A model generated the notes under the pieces. The model was given only the letters and a program-made list of their open reading frames with translations. It did not search any database and was not told the origin of the DNA. Positions 49,556-58,126 of a stretch of DNA of 64,000 nucleotides are shown here, piece by piece. A program made the position numbers and the translations under genes. The number at the start of each line of letters is the position of its first letter. Positions within the stretch are counted from its first letter, which is position 1. The DNA lies in contig NZ_BOMW01000061.1 in the NCBI RefSeq assembly GCF_016862395.1, forward strand, positions 20,633 through 84,632. Reading direction: 5' to 3'. The stretch comes from Actinoplanes siamensis. Lineage in GTDB: Bacteria > Actinomycetota > Actinomycetes > Mycobacteriales > Micromonosporaceae.

Positions 49556-50497
49556 TCAGGCGGTGCGACCGGCCGGTTCGGCGGCGCCCAGCTGGCCGGT
49601 CACGTCACCGTGCGCCGCCCGTACCCACACCTTGTCGGCGGCCTTGAGATGCAGCTCGCGCAACCGGGCGGCGCGCCGCTCCGGATCGACCGGCCGGACG
49701 GCCTCCCGCAGCGTCCGCAGCGGCCCGGCGTCGTCCAGATCCGCCACCCGCGGGCAGCGCCCGTCCTGGCGTGCCCGGCGCAGGCCGGGCTGCGCCGGCA
49801 GCGTGGCGCGCAGGTCCAGGAACCGCCGCAGGTAGGCGGCGTCCGCGGCGTCCAGCACCTTGTTGCCCACGAAGATCAGCAGGTCGCCCACCCCGGCCGC
49901 CTCGGCCAGCTCGCGGTAGCGGCGTGCCACGGTGACCGACTCGGGCGTCGGCTCCACCACCACCACGATGGCGTCGAACTGCGCGTGCAGCGAGTTGGCG
50001 AACGCGTCCGTCCCGGCCACCATGTCGCAGACCACCCAGTCCCCGGCGGTCGGCCGCAGGTGCGAGAGCAGGTTCTCCAGGATGGCCAGGTGCCCGTGGT
50101 AGCAGCCGCCGCCGATGTCCTCGGGTTCGTAGGTGCCCACGTGCATGACGTGGGTCCGCCCGTCGAGCGCCACCGCGTGCCCGCGCAGCACCGGATCCGC
50201 CGGGTCCAGTGTGACCAGGTGCGATCCGGGTCCGGGCGGCGTGGTGGCGACGAAGTGCTCCACGCCGCCGACCAGCGGGTTGGTGCCGAGCAGATGGCGG
50301 CGCACCGCTGCGGTGTTCGCCGGGTGCGACAGCGCGGCCTCGCGCGCCGCGGCGACCCCGAGCAGCGGCGCGAGGTGCACGTTCACGTCCGCGTCGATGG
50401 CCAGGACCCGCTGCCCGGTGTCGCGCAGGTGCCCGACGAACAGCGCGGCCAGGGTGCTCTTCCCACTGCCACCCTTGCCAGTGAAAGCGATTTTCAT
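49556..50497 (-). CDS. CooC-like maturation ATPase
   Basis: 313 residues of the MinD/CooC group. TGKGGSGKST (7-15) is the deviant Walker A with its signature lysine, AIDADVNVHLAPLLG the switch I region, WVVCDMVAGTDAFANS the Walker B region and FVGNKVLDAAD the base-recognition loop. CooC proteins load nickel into CO dehydrogenase. The usual CxC pair appears as CYH at 132-134, so metal transfer may differ. No CO dehydrogenase or hydrogenase gene is in the window. TAGCGT lies just before the ATG, suggesting a leaderless mRNA. Confidence 0.75.
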   Translation of the reverse strand: MKIAFTGKGGSGKSTLAALFVGHLRDTGQRVLAIDADVNVHLAPLLGVAAAREAALSHPANTAAVRRHLLGTNPLVGGVEHFVATTPPGPGSHLVTLDPADPVLRGHAVALDGRTHVMHVGTYEPEDIGGGCYHGHLAILENLLSHLRPTAGDWVVCDMVAGTDAFANSLHAQFDAIVVVVEPTPESVTVARRYRELAEAAGVGDLLIFVGNKVLDAADAAYLRRFLDLRATLPAQPGLRRARQDGRCPRVADLDDAGPLRTLREAVRPVDPERRAARLRELHLKAADKVWVRAAHGDVTGQLGAAEPAGRTA

Positions 50498-50732
50498 TAC
50501 CAGAACGCTAGGCCCGCCGGGAGGGCGCGGCAAGCAGAACACGCCGAAGAGCAATGAAAACCATTTCCGACAGTACGGCGGGAGCACCGCCCCGGCCCGC
50601 CGCGACCCGGGCACGACGCCGTACGGGTCCGCTCCGGGGACCACGGTCCCACGCAGGCCCACGTCCGGCCCGGCCCCGCGCGATGCCCGGCCCGCTCGCT
50701 GCTGCGGCCGCGCGCCCGGAAGCAGCGCGAAC

Positions 50733-50846
50733 CGTGCGGCACAACCCGCCCGGACCCGCGGCCGCGGCAGTCAGGGCCGACCGTAGCGGCTTGCGGCGCA
50801 ACCCGGCCGGACCCACGGCCGCGGCAATCGCCGCCGACCGCGGGAG
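50733..50846. repeat. Two degenerate tandem 57-bp repeats, intergenic
   Basis: (G/T)TGCGGC(A/G)CAACCCG at 50733 and 50790 begin copies that also share GGACCC(G/A)CGGCCGCGGCA and GCCGACCG. They fill most of the right half of the gene-free stretch 50498-50871. No coding frame or known element is evident. Confidence 0.65.
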
Positions 50847-50871
50847 CTGGCGGCGTACCCGGGAAGGGTCC

Positions 50872-51834
50872 TCAGGATCGCAGGGAGGAGCGGCCGTCGG
50901 TGAACGCGTCCAGCACGCCGCCCGCCCACTGGTTGTCGACCGCGAGCGCACACCGCGCGCCCCACAGCACCTGCCCGGCGAGCTCCGGTTCGGCGCGGGC
51001 GAAGTTTCCGCACAGGTCGTGCGCGGCGATCTGCTCGTGCACCGCGTCGGCCTCCACGTGCTCGTCGTAGAACGCGGTCGCCTCGGCGGTTCCGCCGAGG
51101 CGCCGCAGGCCGTTCCCGTACGCCCGGTTCGGCAACGAGGAGGTCATCTCGTATGCGGCGAGGTGCCCGAGGATCGCCCCACGGCGGGCGCGGTGCAGTC
51201 CGAAAACGGACATCAGGTTGTTCACCGCGAGAGTGGCGGCCGGCACCGAGTCCACGTACGCGCCGTACGCCAGGTCCAGGTCGAACCACCGCATGGTCTG
51301 CTTGAACAGCTCCTGGTGCATCCGCTCGGTCACGCCGCGGCCGTACTCGTCCTGCTGGATCTCGATGAGCGCGGCCTTGGCCGGGCCGCCCAGCCGCGGG
51401 ATCGCCCAGCTGTGCGGGTCGGCCTCGCGCAGGTGGTACACCGACCGGTGCATCACGAACTCGCGGAACTGCTCGCGGGTGGCCCGCCCGCGCAGGTAGC
51501 CGGAGAGCGGCGGCCCGTCGTCAGCCGCCACGATCGCGCCGAGCGCCGCCGGCACGCTTTCCGGGTCGGCGCTCTCGCAGGGCCCGGTCAGCTCGTCCAG
51601 CCAGGCCAGGTAGCGCCGCTCCAGATCGGTGCGCAGGCGCACCAGGTCAGGGTTCCACTCCCAGGCGTCGTCGACGCCGTCCCAGGACCGATAGGACAGT
51701 TCGTAACAGACGAACAGCGACAGCTGGAAGTCTTCCGCGTCGTCGGGTTCGGCGGCGGGCAGGGTGGCGCCCAGGCCGCGAAGAGTGTCGATCACGGCGT
51801 CGGACAGGGTTCCCCGGGGTGAGGGCAGCTTCAT
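50872..51834 (-). CDS. Iron-containing redox enzyme-family protein (heme-oxygenase-like diiron)
   Basis: 320 residues, all-helical. The helices EFVMHRSVYHLREADPH, AALIEIQQDEYGRG, AAYEMTSSLPNR and DEHVEADAVHE carry the Glu/His pattern of the heme-oxygenase-like diiron oxidase superfamily, annotated as iron-containing redox enzymes. Such enzymes oxidise small metabolites with O2. It is divergent from a CDGSH protein with 50 bases between, an arrangement that suggests the Fe-S protein is its electron partner. Confidence 0.82.
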   Translation of the reverse strand: MKLPSPRGTLSDAVIDTLRGLGATLPAAEPDDAEDFQLSLFVCYELSYRSWDGVDDAWEWNPDLVRLRTDLERRYLAWLDELTGPCESADPESVPAALGAIVAADDGPPLSGYLRGRATREQFREFVMHRSVYHLREADPHSWAIPRLGGPAKAALIEIQQDEYGRGVTERMHQELFKQTMRWFDLDLAYGAYVDSVPAATLAVNNLMSVFGLHRARRGAILGHLAAYEMTSSLPNRAYGNGLRRLGGTAEATAFYDEHVEADAVHEQIAAHDLCGNFARAEPELAGQVLWGARCALAVDNQWAGGVLDAFTDGRSSLRS

Positions 51835-51845
51835 GGCCGGGCGGA

Positions 51846-51874
51846 TTCCCGTTTGCGGATTCCCGAAACGGGAA
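51846..51874. promoter_or_regulatory. Inverted repeat between divergent diiron and CDGSH genes
   Basis: TTCCCGTTT and AAACGGGAA are perfect inverted 9-base arms with an 11-base spacer, centred between the two start codons. A dimeric repressor bound here could control both genes at once. Confidence 0.6.
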
Positions 51875-51884
51875 GCCTGGCGGC

Positions 51885-52085
51885 ATGTCTGCGACCATCA
51901 CGCCGTACGAGGACGGGCCGCTCATCGTGCGCGGCGACTTCGAGCTCCGTACCCCGGACGGGGAGACCATCGATCCGGCGCGGGGGACGATCGCGCTCTG
52001 CCGGTGCGGGAAGTCCGCGATCAAGCCCTTCTGCGACGGGACTCACAAGACGTTCGGATTCAAGGCGGGCACCAAACGGGACTGA
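51885..52085 (+). CDS. CDGSH iron-sulfur domain protein
   Basis: 66 residues. CRCGKSAIKPFCDGTHK is the CDGSH [2Fe-2S] motif: three cysteines and one histidine bind the cluster. The whole protein is this single domain, the minimal size for the family, without a membrane helix. Probable electron-transfer or redox-sensing partner of the diiron protein next door. ATG 51885 was chosen because the upstream frame crosses the inverted repeat. Confidence 0.9.
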   Translation: MSATITPYEDGPLIVRGDFELRTPDGETIDPARGTIALCRCGKSAIKPFCDGTHKTFGFKAGTKRD

Positions 52086-52220
52086 CCGAGCTCCCCGGAC
52101 CCGATGCTCCCGTCCGCGTCCCCGCGGAACCGGGCGCCGGCCCGGCCGTCCCCGTCGCCAGCCGCCTCGAGGATCAGGCCGGGAGGATCCCGGCCCGGCC
52201 TGGCACCGAAAAGAATCCCA

Positions 52221-52341
52221 GACACCCCTGGCGGCCAGCCCGAAGCCCTCGGCTGGCAGCCACAAGCCCCTCGACCACCCCGGGACACCCCTGGCGGCCA
52301 GCTGAGCACGCTCGGCTGGCCGCCAGCGGCCTCTCGACCGC
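52221..52341. repeat. Two degenerate tandem 63-bp repeats, intergenic
   Basis: GACACCCCTGGCGGCCAGC at 52221 and 52284 starts two copies that also share CTCGGCTGG and CTCGACC. They lie between the CDGSH gene and the decayed SDR fragment, with no coding support. Confidence 0.7.
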
Positions 52342-52396
52342 CTTGAGGGCTCCATCAGTGCCGGCTCCGAACGGTTGGCCGCGCCTCGGGGGCGGT

Positions 52397-52541
52397 CGGG
52401 GTTCTACCGGCGCACACCCCGTCCTGGCCGCCCGCCACGCCGACCGGCTGGAGCCGCTGAGCAAGGAGCTCGGCGGCGTGCTCGCCGCGCCGACCGACGT
52501 CACCGACCCGGTACAGGCGCGGGCCCTGACCGAGGCGGTAC
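52397..52541 (+). pseudogene. Short-chain dehydrogenase (SDR) fragment
   Basis: One frame reads GSTGAHPVLAARHADRLEPL, then SKELGGVLAAPTDVTDPVQARALTEAV. This is residues about 15-65 of a classical SDR (VLAARRADRL..., PTDVTD binding NADP). There is no start, no catalytic Ser-Tyr-Lys and no C-terminus, so only a relic remains. Confidence 0.6.
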
Positions 52542-52731
52542 CGACGAGGCACGCATCGACATCCCGCACGGACCTGAGCAGCCCGACTTCCCCGGCGCCG
52601 GCGTGGACTGACCGCGTGTACTGAACAGGCCGGCGCCGGGTGGCGCGGCCCGGCCGGGCCCGGCCCAGCCGGGCTGGGCACGGCGAAGCGGGACCGGGCC
52701 GGGCAAGGCTGGGCTGGGCGGGATCGCGGCG

Positions 52732-53170
52732 CTAAGCGGACCGCGGTGTGGTGGCGAGCAGGATCGCGGACAGCGCCGCGAACCCGGCCGCGGCCAGGAA
52801 GACCGCTCCCGGGAAGGCGTGCGCCGACGACCAGGCGAACGCCGCGCCGGCGGTGAGCGGGACGACGGTTTCCGCGATCGCAGGTCAGGAAGAACGTCCA
52901 CATCGACTGATGGATCATGCGGGCGACGTCCGAGCAGAGCCGGGCCCGGGCGAGCCGGCCGAGAACCGGGCGGCGCAGGACCGCGAGCGCGGCGCCGACC
53001 GGGTCGGCCGTGCGCACGGTGAGCGGCGTGGCGCGGTCGCCGGGCCGGGACTCCGGCAGGACCAGCCAGCCGTAGACCACATTGGCCAACGACAGCCCGG
53101 CCGCCGCGAGGAACGGCAGGCGGACGTCTGTCGCGCCGAGCAGACCGCCGACCGCCGGGCCCGCGACGCG
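52732..53170 (-). pseudogene. MFS transporter remnant, truncated and internally deleted
   Basis: From right to left it reads RVAGPAVGGLLGATDVRLPFL, ANVVYGWLVLPESRPGD and RMIHQSMWTFFLT, the middle of a 12-helix drug exporter. At about 52880 the frame breaks, and the C-terminal helix follows in another frame (IAETVVPLTAGAAFAW to LLATTPRSA, stop at 52732). The first four helices and roughly four later ones are missing. The right edge fuses into a GNAT fragment. Confidence 0.75.
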
Positions 53171-53321
53171 GGGGCTGGCCCGTGCGCTGCTCAACAGCGC
53201 GTTCGCCGCTCATCCCGGCCGGGGGTGCACGCTGGTGGCGACCGAGGCGGGCCGTCCCCTCTACGAGTCGCTCGGCTTCCGCGCCGTCGCGACGACCACC
53301 TGGTACACGAGCGGATCCTGA
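53158..53321 (+). pseudogene. GNAT acetyltransferase C-terminal fragment
   Basis: The frame RGLARALLNSAFAAHP, TLVATEAGRPLYESLGFRAV ends at a stop at 53319. It is the acetyl-CoA-binding helix and last strands of a GNAT enzyme (ARALL..., LYESLGF). The N-terminal two thirds are absent; the break abuts the MFS remnant at about 53165. Confidence 0.7.
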
Positions 53322-53361
53322 TCGGGGCGGGGCGGGGTGGATTCCGGCGACCGGATCGAGC

Positions 53362-54126
53362 ATGCTCGGGGCCGTGCGAAGGCGAACTCTCGCGTCCGTG
53401 GTGACGCTCGGTGCGACCGCTGCCCTGCTCGCCGAGGCACCGGCTTCGGCCGCGCCGCCGGCCGGGCTGAAGAACCTGGGCGACGCCCGGCAGGTGATCG
53501 TGGTGACCGGTCGGAGCTGGACGTCGACCTACTCCACGGTCACCGCCTTCCAGCGCACCGACCAGGGCCGCTGGATCCAGACTTTCGCGGCGATGCCGGC
53601 CCGCAACGGGTACGGCGGCTGGGCCTGGTCCGCATCGCGTGTGCAGGACACCGGGACGACCCCGGCCGGCACGTTCACCATCACGCAGGCGTTCGGGGTG
53701 CTGGCGGACCCGGGCACGAGACTGTCGTACCGCAAGGTGGACGGCAACGACTACTGGGTCGGCGACCAGCTCGACCCCCGGACGTACAACCTGCTGCAGC
53801 CCTCCGCCTCCGCGAAGCGGACCTGGCGCACCTCCGAGGCGGAACGCCTCGCCGCCTATCCCACGCAGTACGCGCACGCCGCCGTCATCGACTTCAACCG
53901 GCCGGCCGGTGTCCACTGGAACGAGGAGCTCGGCGAATTCGTGGCGGACACCCCGGCCCACACCAGCCGCGGCTCCGCGATCTTCCTGCACGCCAGCGGG
54001 AAGGGCTCGACAGCCGGTTGCGTCTCGGTCAGCCGGGCCGATGTCGCGGCCCTGCTGCGGTGGCTCGACCCGGCGCTACGCCCGCGCATCGTGATGGCCC
54101 CGGCCTCGGACCTGGCGAACGCGTGA
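53362..54126 (+). CDS. Secreted L,D-transpeptidase-family (YkuD-like) protein
   Basis: 254 residues with a signal peptide to about residue 32 (ASA-AP). The conserved end HASGKGSTAGCVSVSR carries the catalytic cysteine and histidine of ErfK/YkuD domains; IFLHASG is the typical strand. GTFTITQAFG is the usual start of the fold. It would link or trim peptidoglycan peptides through 3-3 cross-links, or be one of the many secreted relatives of unknown role. The ATG 53362 precedes a second option, GTG at 53374. Confidence 0.82.
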   Translation: MLGAVRRRTLASVVTLGATAALLAEAPASAAPPAGLKNLGDARQVIVVTGRSWTSTYSTVTAFQRTDQGRWIQTFAAMPARNGYGGWAWSASRVQDTGTTPAGTFTITQAFGVLADPGTRLSYRKVDGNDYWVGDQLDPRTYNLLQPSASAKRTWRTSEAERLAAYPTQYAHAAVIDFNRPAGVHWNEELGEFVADTPAHTSRGSAIFLHASGKGSTAGCVSVSRADVAALLRWLDPALRPRIVMAPASDLANA

Positions 54127-54200
54127 GATGAGCGAGGGGCCGGCGGGCCGGATGGCGGTGCCGCCCGACGCCCGGCCGCGCATGGCCGATACTGTCCACC

Positions 54201-54602
54201 ATGATCGATCCCAGCACGCCGATCCGTATCGCCCGCCCCAGTCGTGACCTGGCGGCGGCCGAGCGCTTCTACACGCACGGCCTCGGCCTGCGGGTGCTGT
54301 TCCGCGCGGCCGCCGCGGCTCCCGGTGAACACGACCTGGTCATGCTGGGCTGGCCGGGCGCGGCCTGGCACCTGGAGCTGGTCGGCGGCGCGAACCTGCG
54401 GGCCGAGCCGAGCCCCACCGACGAGGACCTGCTCGTGCTGTACCTCGACGGCCCGGTCGACGAGACGCTGGCCGGGCGGCTCGAGGAGGCGGGCGGGCGG
54501 CGCGTCGGCCAGAGCGCGTACTGGGACCGCTGGGGCGTCACCGTCGAGGACCCGGACGGCTACCGCCTGGTCCTCTCCACCCGCTCCTGGTCGAACGACT
54601 GA
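54201..54602 (+). CDS. VOC (glyoxalase) family protein
   Basis: 133 residues, a full single-chain VOC protein. IRIARPSRDLAAAERFYTHGLGLRVLF is the first beta-alpha module, HLELVGG carries a metal-ligand position, and GVTVEDPDGYRLVLS the final Glu/Asp strand. Function within VOC (lyase, dioxygenase or resistance protein) is open. TACTGT about ten bases before the ATG suggests a leaderless message. It overlaps the VanZ gene by 43 bases, tail to tail. Confidence 0.83.
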   Translation: MIDPSTPIRIARPSRDLAAAERFYTHGLGLRVLFRAAAAAPGEHDLVMLGWPGAAWHLELVGGANLRAEPSPTDEDLLVLYLDGPVDETLAGRLEEAGGRRVGQSAYWDRWGVTVEDPDGYRLVLSTRSWSND

Positions 54603-55255
54603 TCGGCCGGCGCGCTGCGCCACCAGCGCCGCGACGCCAGCGCGGCCAGCACCGCGCCGGCGGCGTTGACCAGCACGTCGTCGATTGACGACACCCGGTC
54701 CAGCCGCAGGACGTACTGTCCGATCTCCACCAGGGCCGAGCAGCCGGCCGCGAGGGCCAGGATCCGCGACACGGACGCCACCGCGGCGAACCGCACCGGG
54801 GCGAAGAACCCCAGCGCCGCGAAGATCAGCAGGTTGCCGCCGATCCCGATCGGCCCCATGGTGACCAGGTCGAGCAGCGGGACCAGGCTGACCCGGCCCG
54901 GCACGACGCCGGCTCCCGGACCCGGCATCATGGTCAGCCACACCATCGGCACCGTGCCGTACACCATGCCCACCTCGGCCAGCGACGTGCGCCACGCCGC
55001 CGCGGTGCCGGCCGCACGCCGCCCGAGCGCCAGCGCCCACACCACCAGAGCGGCCAGCGGCAGGCCGGCCAGCATCGTCAGCACCACGCCGTTCTCGGTG
55101 TCCAGGCAGCCGTGCCAGCGCAGGGCCAGGCACCGCGGAGCGGACATCAGCAGTGGCCGCCGCAGGACGAACAGCACGGCCACCAGACCGGCGGTCACCA
55201 GGGTGACGAGCAGGACCCCGCGGGGTGGCGCGGAGAGGGAGGGGTTCCGGTTCAT
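54560..55255 (-). CDS. VanZ-like membrane protein
   Basis: 231 residues. Five or six membrane helices; MGPIGIGGNLLIFAALGFFAPV and EIGQYVLRLDRVSSIDDVLVNAAGAVLAAL are VanZ-domain hallmarks (GN...PLG..., SSIDDVLVN). VanZ proteins are linked to lipid II or glycopeptide tolerance, but most are of unknown role. ATG 55255 was chosen over a TTG four codons upstream. Confidence 0.8.
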   Translation of the reverse strand: MNRNPSLSAPPRGVLLVTLVTAGLVAVLFVLRRPLLMSAPRCLALRWHGCLDTENGVVLTMLAGLPLAALVVWALALGRRAAGTAAAWRTSLAEVGMVYGTVPMVWLTMMPGPGAGVVPGRVSLVPLLDLVTMGPIGIGGNLLIFAALGFFAPVRFAAVASVSRILALAAGCSALVEIGQYVLRLDRVSSIDDVLVNAAGAVLAALASRRWWRSAPADQSFDQERVERTRR

Positions 55256-55659
55256 GCGGCCATTCAAGACGGGCGGCTGTCATGGCGGCATAAGCGTTTC
55301 CCCTACCGGTCCGATACCCCGGTGACCCCGATGAGTCCCCGGCGTCCGCCCGGATGCGGCCCGCGCGCTCAGCGGTAGACGCTGGCGATCGCCCGGATGT
55401 CCGGGTGCGGCGCGGTGACCGGCCGTTCGGACAGCAGATTCGCGGCCCGGCGGCGCTGCCGGCCGTGGCATGCCGCTGCCCCCTCGTCGCCGATCTCGTT
55501 CGGACGTGCGCCGAGGACCCGCGAACTCCGGCCTGGTCGCGTACCGCTCGCGGTCCCGCCGCCGTTCCAGCTCCACCCGAACCCGCTTCGCTCCGCCACC
55601 GATCCTGGCGGTGCCGGCCGGATTCCAACCGGCGTCCTCCGCCTCCGGGGGCGAGAGGC
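55256..55659. other. Intergenic region, no firm gene
   Basis: A minus-strand frame ending at 55369 has a protein-like tail (LLSERPVTAPHPDIRAIASVYR) but an implausible Arg-rich start, so it may be the last piece of a lost gene. A T-arm-like hairpin with GCCGG arms lies at 55616-55632. Nothing else is supported. Confidence 0.35.
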
Positions 55660-56961
55660 CTACACCGGCTCCAGGATCGACCAGCCGGGGCCGGGGACGA
55701 AGGTTGCGTCGGCGGCGCCGTCGTGGCTCAGGACGGTTCGCAGCGGCGCGGTGTCCAGGGCGAAGTCGTGACCGTGGTCGGCGGCGTTCAGCAGCACGAC
55801 CAGACGGTGGGCGCCGTCCACCGACACGGACTCGTAGGCGAACTGCTTGTTGGCCAGGTGCAGGGGGCGCGTCCGGGCCCGGTGCAGCCACGGGTGCCGA
55901 CGGCGCAGGCCGATCAGCTGCTCGTGCAGCCGGTAGGTGGGCCAGCCGTACGGCGCGAGGTCGCCGGGCGCGGGCGGGAACGGCGGCCGGATGTCGTCGT
56001 CGCCGAACTCGGCCTCACGTTTGACGCCCTGGAAGGCCTGCTCGTCACCGGCGTAGACGCTCGGCACGCCGGCCACGGTGAACAGCACCGCCAGCGCCAG
56101 GCCGAGGTGACGCCGGTCGGACAGCGCGCTCGCCAGCCGGGTCACGTCGTGGTTCCCGGCGAACGTCATCGGCGCGAAGTCCCGGGAGAACTCGTCGTGC
56201 CGCTGCAGCGCCCAGGACAGTTCGTAGAAGTTCAGGTCGTTGAGGCTGCTCCGGATCGCCTTCCAGAGCTCGTACTGGGTCACCGAGTCCAGCCCGCCGT
56301 CCCGGATCCAGGCCGGATAGTCGCCGTGGATGACCTCCCCGACGAACCAGCCGCCCGGGATGCGGCCGGCGGTGTCGCGCCAGAACGGCAGCGGGACCGC
56401 GTAGGCCGCGTCGAGCCGCCAGCCGTCGGCGCCGAAGTCCAGCCAGTGCCGCATCACGCCGGCCACGTACTCGGCGACCGCCGGCTCGTCGTGGTTGAGG
56501 GCTACCAGGTTGCGGTGGCCCTCGAAGTCGGCGTAGTCCAGACCGCCGTCGAAGGAGAGGCGGAACCACGAGGTGTACGCCGAGTCGCGCCCGCGGGCCA
56601 GCACGTCGCGGAACGGCCCGAACCCCCGCCCGACGTGGTTGAACACGCCGTCGAGGAGCACCCGGACCCCGCGTCGGTGGCACTCGTCGATCAGCCGGCG
56701 CAGGTCGTCCTCGGTGCCCAGGCGCGGGTCGACGCGGTAGTGGTCCACGGTGTCGTACCCATGGCTCTCGGAGGCGAAGACCGGGCCGAGCGCGAGCCCG
56801 TTGCAGCCCAGCTCGACCAGATAGTCCAGCCACGGCTCGAGGTTGCGCAGCCGCGGCTGGGCCGGGGTCCCGTCCGGCGGCGCGTTCCGCGGGGCGCCCA
56901 GGAAACTCAGCGGATGCAGGTGCCACCAGACGACGTGCTCGGCCCAGCCGGTCGCGCTCAT
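55660..56961 (-). CDS. GH13 alpha-amylase-family enzyme
   Basis: 433 residues without a signal peptide, so intracellular. The GH13 regions are complete: LLDGVFNHVG (region I), GWRLDAAYA with the nucleophile Asp, WFVGEVIHGD with the acid Glu, and FAGNHDVTR with the transition-state Asp. The barrel starts with WWHLHPLSFLGAP, and the C-terminal beta domain (about 345-433) is present. It likely acts on malto-oligosaccharides or a related alpha-glucoside inside the cell. ATG 56961 is preferred over GTG 56973. Confidence 0.88.
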   Translation of the reverse strand: MSATGWAEHVVWWHLHPLSFLGAPRNAPPDGTPAQPRLRNLEPWLDYLVELGCNGLALGPVFASESHGYDTVDHYRVDPRLGTEDDLRRLIDECHRRGVRVLLDGVFNHVGRGFGPFRDVLARGRDSAYTSWFRLSFDGGLDYADFEGHRNLVALNHDEPAVAEYVAGVMRHWLDFGADGWRLDAAYAVPLPFWRDTAGRIPGGWFVGEVIHGDYPAWIRDGGLDSVTQYELWKAIRSSLNDLNFYELSWALQRHDEFSRDFAPMTFAGNHDVTRLASALSDRRHLGLALAVLFTVAGVPSVYAGDEQAFQGVKREAEFGDDDIRPPFPPAPGDLAPYGWPTYRLHEQLIGLRRRHPWLHRARTRPLHLANKQFAYESVSVDGAHRLVVLLNAADHGHDFALDTAPLRTVLSHDGAADATFVPGPGWSILEPV

Positions 56962-57058
56962 GCCGGTCACCACCCGCTCTCGATGATCCAGAACTCGTCA
57001 TACCCTAGCCGGTCGCCTCGCACGCACGGGCCGGCCGGCGGTGGCCATAATCATGATC

Positions 57059-58054
57059 ATGGGTACGAACGAAGTGGTCGTCCAGGTGCGCGGGCCGGTC
57101 GGTCACCTGCTGCTGAACCGGCCCGAGGCGATCAACGCGCTGACCGCGGGCATGGTCGCGACCATGCGAGGGGCACTGGACGAGTGGGCGTCGTCGTCAC
57201 GGGTGCGCACCGTGGTGATCAGCGGGGCCGGCGGGCGCGGGCTGTGCGCGGGCGGCGACATCCGGGCGATCCACGCGGACGCGGTCTCCGGCGGCAGCGC
57301 GTCGCTGGCGTTCTGGGCCGACGAGTACCGGCTGAACGCGACTATCGCCGCGTACCCCAAACCGATCGTCGCCCTGATGGACGGCCTGGTGATGGGCGGC
57401 GGCATCGGGATCTCCGCGCACGCCTCGACCCGGGTGGTCACCGAGCGGTCCCGGCTGGCGATGCCCGAGGTGGGCATCGGGATGCATCCGGACGTCGGCG
57501 GGTCGTGGCTGCTGTCGCGGGCGCCCGGCGAGCTGGGGACCCATCTGGCGCTGACCGGGTCGCCGGTCGGGGCCGCGGACGCCATCGCGGCCGGGCTCGC
57601 CGACCACTTCGTCGCGTCCGCGCTGCTGCCCCGGCTGATCGAGGAGCCGGAAGCGGTGGCGGAGCTCGCCGGGGAGCCGGCGCCCGGCGACTTCGCCACG
57701 GCTCGTGAGTGGATCGACGACTGCTACCGCGGTGACTCGGTCGGCGAGATCGTCGGCCGGCTCGCCGCGCGGGCCGAGCCGCGGGCGCGGGCGGCCGCCG
57801 AGGAGATCGGCACCCGCTCCCCCACGGCGCTGACGATCACCCTGCGGTCGCTGCGCACCGCAGCGGAACTGCCGGACCTGGCGGCCGCGCTGGAGCAGGA
57901 GTACCGGCTGTCCGCGGCGATGCTGCGGCTGCCCGACCTGGCCGAGGGCATCCGCGCGCAGATCATCGACAAGGACCGCAACCCGCGGTGGCGGCCAGCC
58001 ACGCTCGCCGAGGTGTCGCCGGACCTGGTCGACGCCGTGTTCCTGCGGGACTGA
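57059..58054 (+). CDS. 3-hydroxyisobutyryl-CoA hydrolase-like crotonase
   Basis: 331 residues. GHLLLNRPEAINALTAGMV, GLCAGGDIRAI and VMGGGIGISAHAS form the crotonase core; AMPEVGIGMHPDVGGSWLL supplies the catalytic Glu and Asp. The C-terminal IIDKDRNPRWRPATLAEV is typical of the HIBCH branch, which hydrolyses 3-hydroxyisobutyryl-CoA in valine breakdown. CATAAT lies just before the ATGs, suggesting a leaderless mRNA; ATG 57053 is equally possible. Confidence 0.85.
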   Translation: MGTNEVVVQVRGPVGHLLLNRPEAINALTAGMVATMRGALDEWASSSRVRTVVISGAGGRGLCAGGDIRAIHADAVSGGSASLAFWADEYRLNATIAAYPKPIVALMDGLVMGGGIGISAHASTRVVTERSRLAMPEVGIGMHPDVGGSWLLSRAPGELGTHLALTGSPVGAADAIAAGLADHFVASALLPRLIEEPEAVAELAGEPAPGDFATAREWIDDCYRGDSVGEIVGRLAARAEPRARAAAEEIGTRSPTALTITLRSLRTAAELPDLAAALEQEYRLSAAMLRLPDLAEGIRAQIIDKDRNPRWRPATLAEVSPDLVDAVFLRD

Positions 58055-58126
58055 ACGCGATCATGGCACCACAACCGCAACCGGAAGCCACCCGTCCGAC
58101 TCTCAGCGGCCCGAATCCTCGTGTCC

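Noticed and set aside
55606..55672. tRNA-like fold on the minus strand (T-arm with GCCGG stem, CGGCACC-G-CCA end)
   Set aside because: The 5' half lies in the GH13 coding sequence, the D-arm is missing and the anticodon loop lacks U33. At best a chance or relic T-arm.
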